This document shows positions 19,957-22,340 of a DNA stretch of 22,340 nt, piece after piece (position 1 is the stretch's first letter; every line of letters begins with the position of its first letter). The notes beneath the pieces were generated by a model that did not search any database, was not told the origin of the DNA, and was given only the letters and a program-made list of their open reading frames with translations. The position numbers and the translations under genes were made by a program. This stretch comes from DAITPV01 sp050692555 (GTDB taxonomy: Bacteria; Actinomycetota; UBA4738; CALAEC01), in NCBI GenBank assembly GCA_050692555.1, contig JBOGVS010000044.1, positions 1-22,340 on the forward strand. Direction: 5' to 3'.

Positions 19957-22340
19957 ATGGCCCAGGCACTTCGCATCGAACCGATCGACATCGAGGAGGA
20001 GGTTCGGACCTCCTTCCTCGATTACGCGATGTCGGTCATCGTGTCCCGGGCACTGCCGGACGTTCGCGACGGCCTCAAGCCCGTTCACCGCAGGATCCTG
20101 TGGGGGATGCTCGAGCTGGGACTCCGGCCCGACCGTCCCACCACCAAGTCCTCGAGGATCGTGGGGGCCGTCATGGGGAAGTACCACCCCCACGGCGACC
20201 AGGCCATCTACGACTCCCTGGTCCGGATGGCCCAGGACTTCTCGTTGCGATACCCGCTGATCCACGGCCAGGGAAACTTCGGCTCGATCGATGGGCACCC
20301 CGCGGCGGCGATGCGCTACTCGGAGGCCCGGCTGTCCCCGCTGGCCATGGAGCTCCTCCGGGACATCGGAGCGGAGACCGTCGACTTCATCCCGAACTAC
20401 GACGGAGAGGACCAGGAGCCGGTGGTCCTTCCGGCCAGGTTCCCGAACCTTCTGGTCAACGGGTCCTCGGGCATCGCGGTGGGAATGGCCACCAACATCC
20501 CGCCGCACAACCTCGGTGAGGTGATCGACGGGGTCGTCGCCTCCATCGACAAGCCGGACATCACCGTGCAGCAGCTGATGCGCTACATCAAGGGCCCGGA
20601 CTTTCCCACCGGCGGGATCGTCATGGGGAAGGACGGGATCAAAGAGGCTTACCGCAACGGCCGCGGCTCGATCCGGATGCGAGCGCGAGTGGTGGTGGAG
20701 GAGGACTCCCGAGGCCGGCAGAAGCTCGTCGTCACCGAAGTGCCCTTCCAAGTCAACCCGTCCCGGGTGGCGGAGAAGCTCGAGGAGCTCCGCCTGTCCA
20801 GGCGGGTCCCGGAGATCGCTCGGGTCCGCAACGAGTCCAGCGGGCGCAGCGGCATGCGCCTGGTGGTCGAGCTGGGCCGAAACGCCAACGCCCAGATCGT
20901 CCTCAACAAGTTGTACAAGACCACCCAGCTCCAGGAGTCCTTCGGGGTCATCAACCTGGCCCTGGTCGATGCGGTCCCTCGCACGTTGGGCCTGGTCGAG
21001 ACCATCCGGCACTACATCGACCATCAGATCGAGGTCGTCACCCGCCGCACCAGGTACGAGCTTCGGCAGGCCGAGGAGCGGAACCACATCGTCGAGGGGC
21101 TCCTCATCGCCCTGTCGAACCTCGATGCGGTCATCAAGATCATCCGCGGGTCGGCCGACGCCGACGAGGCCCGGACCAAGCTGATGACCCGGTTCAAGCT
21201 CTCGGAGATCCAGGCCAACCACATCCTGGACATGCCACTCCGCCGACTGACCCGGTTGGAGCGGGAGAAGCTGGAGGAGGAGCACAAGGAGCTCCAGGCC
21301 ACCATCAAGCGCCTGAAGGCCCTTTTGAAGGACCCGCGCAAGATCCTCGGTCTGATCAAGACCGAGCTCACCGAGATCAAGGAGAAGTACGCCGACGAGC
21401 GCAGGACCGAGATCCGTCCGGACGAGGGCGAGATCGATCTCGAGGATCTGGTGACCGTGCAGGACGTGGTGGTCACGGTGTCTCGGGCCGGATACGTGAA
21501 GCGCTTGCCGATGGAGACGTACCGACGGCAGGGCCGCGGAGGCCGGGGGGTCCGGGGAGCGAACCTCAAGGAAGAGGACGTCATCGCCCACGCCCTCACC
21601 ACCACCACCCGGCACTGGCTCCTGTTCTTCACCTCGAGCGGCAAGGTGTACCGGGTCAAGGCCCACGAGGTCCCGGAGGGATCCCGAACGGCTCGCGGGA
21701 CGTACGCCGCCAACCTCCCGGGCGTGGCGCTCTCAGCAGACGAGAAGATCGCCGCGGTCATCGCCATCAAGGGCTACGACGACGCCAAGAACGTGGTCTT
21801 CGCCACCAAGAACGGTCTGGTGAAGAAGACTCCGCTGGCCGAATACGACTCCCCTCGGACGGGGCTTGCTGCCATCAACCTCCGGAAGAAGGACGAGCTG
21901 ATCGGCGTGAGGCTGACCAATGGCCGCGACGACATCATCATGGTTTCCCGGAGCGGCCAGGCCATCCGGTTCCGAGAGAGCACGGTGCGGGCCATGGGCC
22001 GCCAGACCGCCGGAGTGATCGGGATGCGTCTCCGCCCCAAGGACGTGGTGCTGACGATGGCCCTGGCCGGAGAGGGAGATGACCTGGTGACAATCACCGA
22101 GCTCGGCTACGGGAAGCGCACACCGGTGAAGGAGTATCCCAGGAAGGGACGCGGAGGCCTCGGTGTGGTCACCCACAAGCTCACCGAGAAGACCGGCCGG
22201 CTGGCCGGAGCTTTCGTGGGGACCAAGGACCAGGACGTGTTCGTCATCTCCACCACCGGGATCGTGATCCGGGTGTCGTCGGAGCAGATCCGCCGGACCG
22301 GCCGGCCCAGCCAGGGCGTCCGGGTGATGAGACTGGCCGG
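19957..22340 (+). CDS. gyrA: DNA gyrase subunit A (partial, runs off the window)
   Basis: The first 794 residues of the DNA-breaking subunit are present; the gene continues past the right edge without a stop. The N-terminal breakage-reunion domain has SVIVSRALPDVRDGLKPVHR, the quinolone-binding region KYHPHGDQAIYDSLVRMAQ and the catalytic Tyr121 in MRYSEARL. A coiled-coil region (about 380-480) follows. The C-terminal DNA-wrapping domain contains the GyrA box QGRGGRG (525-531), identifying gyrase rather than topoisomerase IV. The position equivalent to E. coli Ser83 is Gln82, while the Asp87 equivalent (Asp86) is kept. It starts 3 nt after the gyrB stop and is surely cotranscribed. Confidence 0.97.
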   Translation, partial: MAQALRIEPIDIEEEVRTSFLDYAMSVIVSRALPDVRDGLKPVHRRILWGMLELGLRPDRPTTKSSRIVGAVMGKYHPHGDQAIYDSLVRMAQDFSLRYPLIHGQGNFGSIDGHPAAAMRYSEARLSPLAMELLRDIGAETVDFIPNYDGEDQEPVVLPARFPNLLVNGSSGIAVGMATNIPPHNLGEVIDGVVASIDKPDITVQQLMRYIKGPDFPTGGIVMGKDGIKEAYRNGRGSIRMRARVVVEEDSRGRQKLVVTEVPFQVNPSRVAEKLEELRLSRRVPEIARVRNESSGRSGMRLVVELGRNANAQIVLNKLYKTTQLQESFGVINLALVDAVPRTLGLVETIRHYIDHQIEVVTRRTRYELRQAEERNHIVEGLLIALSNLDAVIKIIRGSADADEARTKLMTRFKLSEIQANHILDMPLRRLTRLEREKLEEEHKELQATIKRLKALLKDPRKILGLIKTELTEIKEKYADERRTEIRPDEGEIDLEDLVTVQDVVVTVSRAGYVKRLPMETYRRQGRGGRGVRGANLKEEDVIAHALTTTTRHWLLFFTSSGKVYRVKAHEVPEGSRTARGTYAANLPGVALSADEKIAAVIAIKGYDDAKNVVFATKNGLVKKTPLAEYDSPRTGLAAINLRKKDELIGVRLTNGRDDIIMVSRSGQAIRFRESTVRAMGRQTAGVIGMRLRPKDVVLTMALAGEGDDLVTITELGYGKRTPVKEYPRKGRGGLGVVTHKLTEKTGRLAGAFVGTKDQDVFVISTTGIVIRVSSEQIRRTGRPSQGVRVMRLA

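Noticed and set aside
18427..21666. Long open frame (1079 codons) antisense to gyrB and gyrA
   Set aside because: It has no recognisable domain, is His/Leu/Asp-rich as expected from the complement of GC-rich codons, and lies over two certain genes.

Overview
The window is a replication-origin neighbourhood from a high-GC Actinomycetota chromosome. Its gene order is the conserved actinobacterial one, close to the Mycobacterium tuberculosis block running from mviN through dnaA to gyrA: kinase / ECF sigma / anti-sigma / trxB / trxA / CwlM-type amidase, then GNAT protein, parB, parA, rsmG, jag, yidC, yidD, rnpA and rpmH on the minus strand, and dnaA, dnaN, recF, DUF721 protein, gyrB and gyrA on the plus strand. 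GTG and TTG starts are common. Several genes appear to be leaderless, with a TANNNT -10 box 6-8 nt before the start codon, as is frequent in this phylum. The genus cannot be named from the sequence. The separate kinase gene, the cysteine-rich YidC loop and the M23 gene between trxB and trxA suggest a lineage other than Mycobacterium or Streptomyces.

Layout. 1-232 holds a 75-bp tandem repeat that forms stem-loops and ends at a leaderless promoter. 233-6415 (plus) carries cell-envelope and redox genes: a membrane Ser/Thr kinase, an ECF sigma factor, its zinc-motif anti-sigma factor, thioredoxin reductase, a secreted M23 peptidase, thioredoxin and a cytoplasmic amidase homologue. 6412-7098 (minus) has a GNAT protein preceded by a possible 31-residue membrane peptide. 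7132-8349 (plus) is a PLP aminotransferase. 8380-13518 (minus) is the parB-parA-rsmG-jag-yidC-yidD-rnpA-rpmH cluster, with two parS sites over the start of rsmG. 13519-13706 is the rpmH/dnaA divergent control region, and 15069-15269 between dnaA and dnaN is the best oriC candidate. dnaN, recF, the DUF721 gene, gyrB and gyrA follow; gyrA runs off the right edge.

How it fits together. dnaA, dnaN, gyrBA and the parABS system initiate replication, relieve supercoiling and segregate the origin. rnpA, yidD, yidC and jag serve tRNA maturation and membrane-protein insertion. The left part links envelope sensing to peptidoglycan control: the kinase corresponds to the C-terminal half of mycobacterial MviN, and the CwlM-like protein is a likely regulator of precursor synthesis. 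Both thioredoxin genes carry sequences matching the sigma-R/SigH promoter pattern (GGAAY-N18-GTT).

Most unusual points: an inverted-repeat element with a fixed 27-nt loop, found upstream of the kinase and again across the trxB stop codon; paired sigma-R-type promoters on trxB and trxA; an apparently active kinase where mycobacteria have a pseudokinase; rnpA starting inside rpmH; a YidC extracytoplasmic insertion with six cysteines; parS overlapping the rsmG start codon; a compact origin-unwinding motif; and a 17-bp palindrome found at two gene ends. No CRISPR array, transposase or tRNA was seen.
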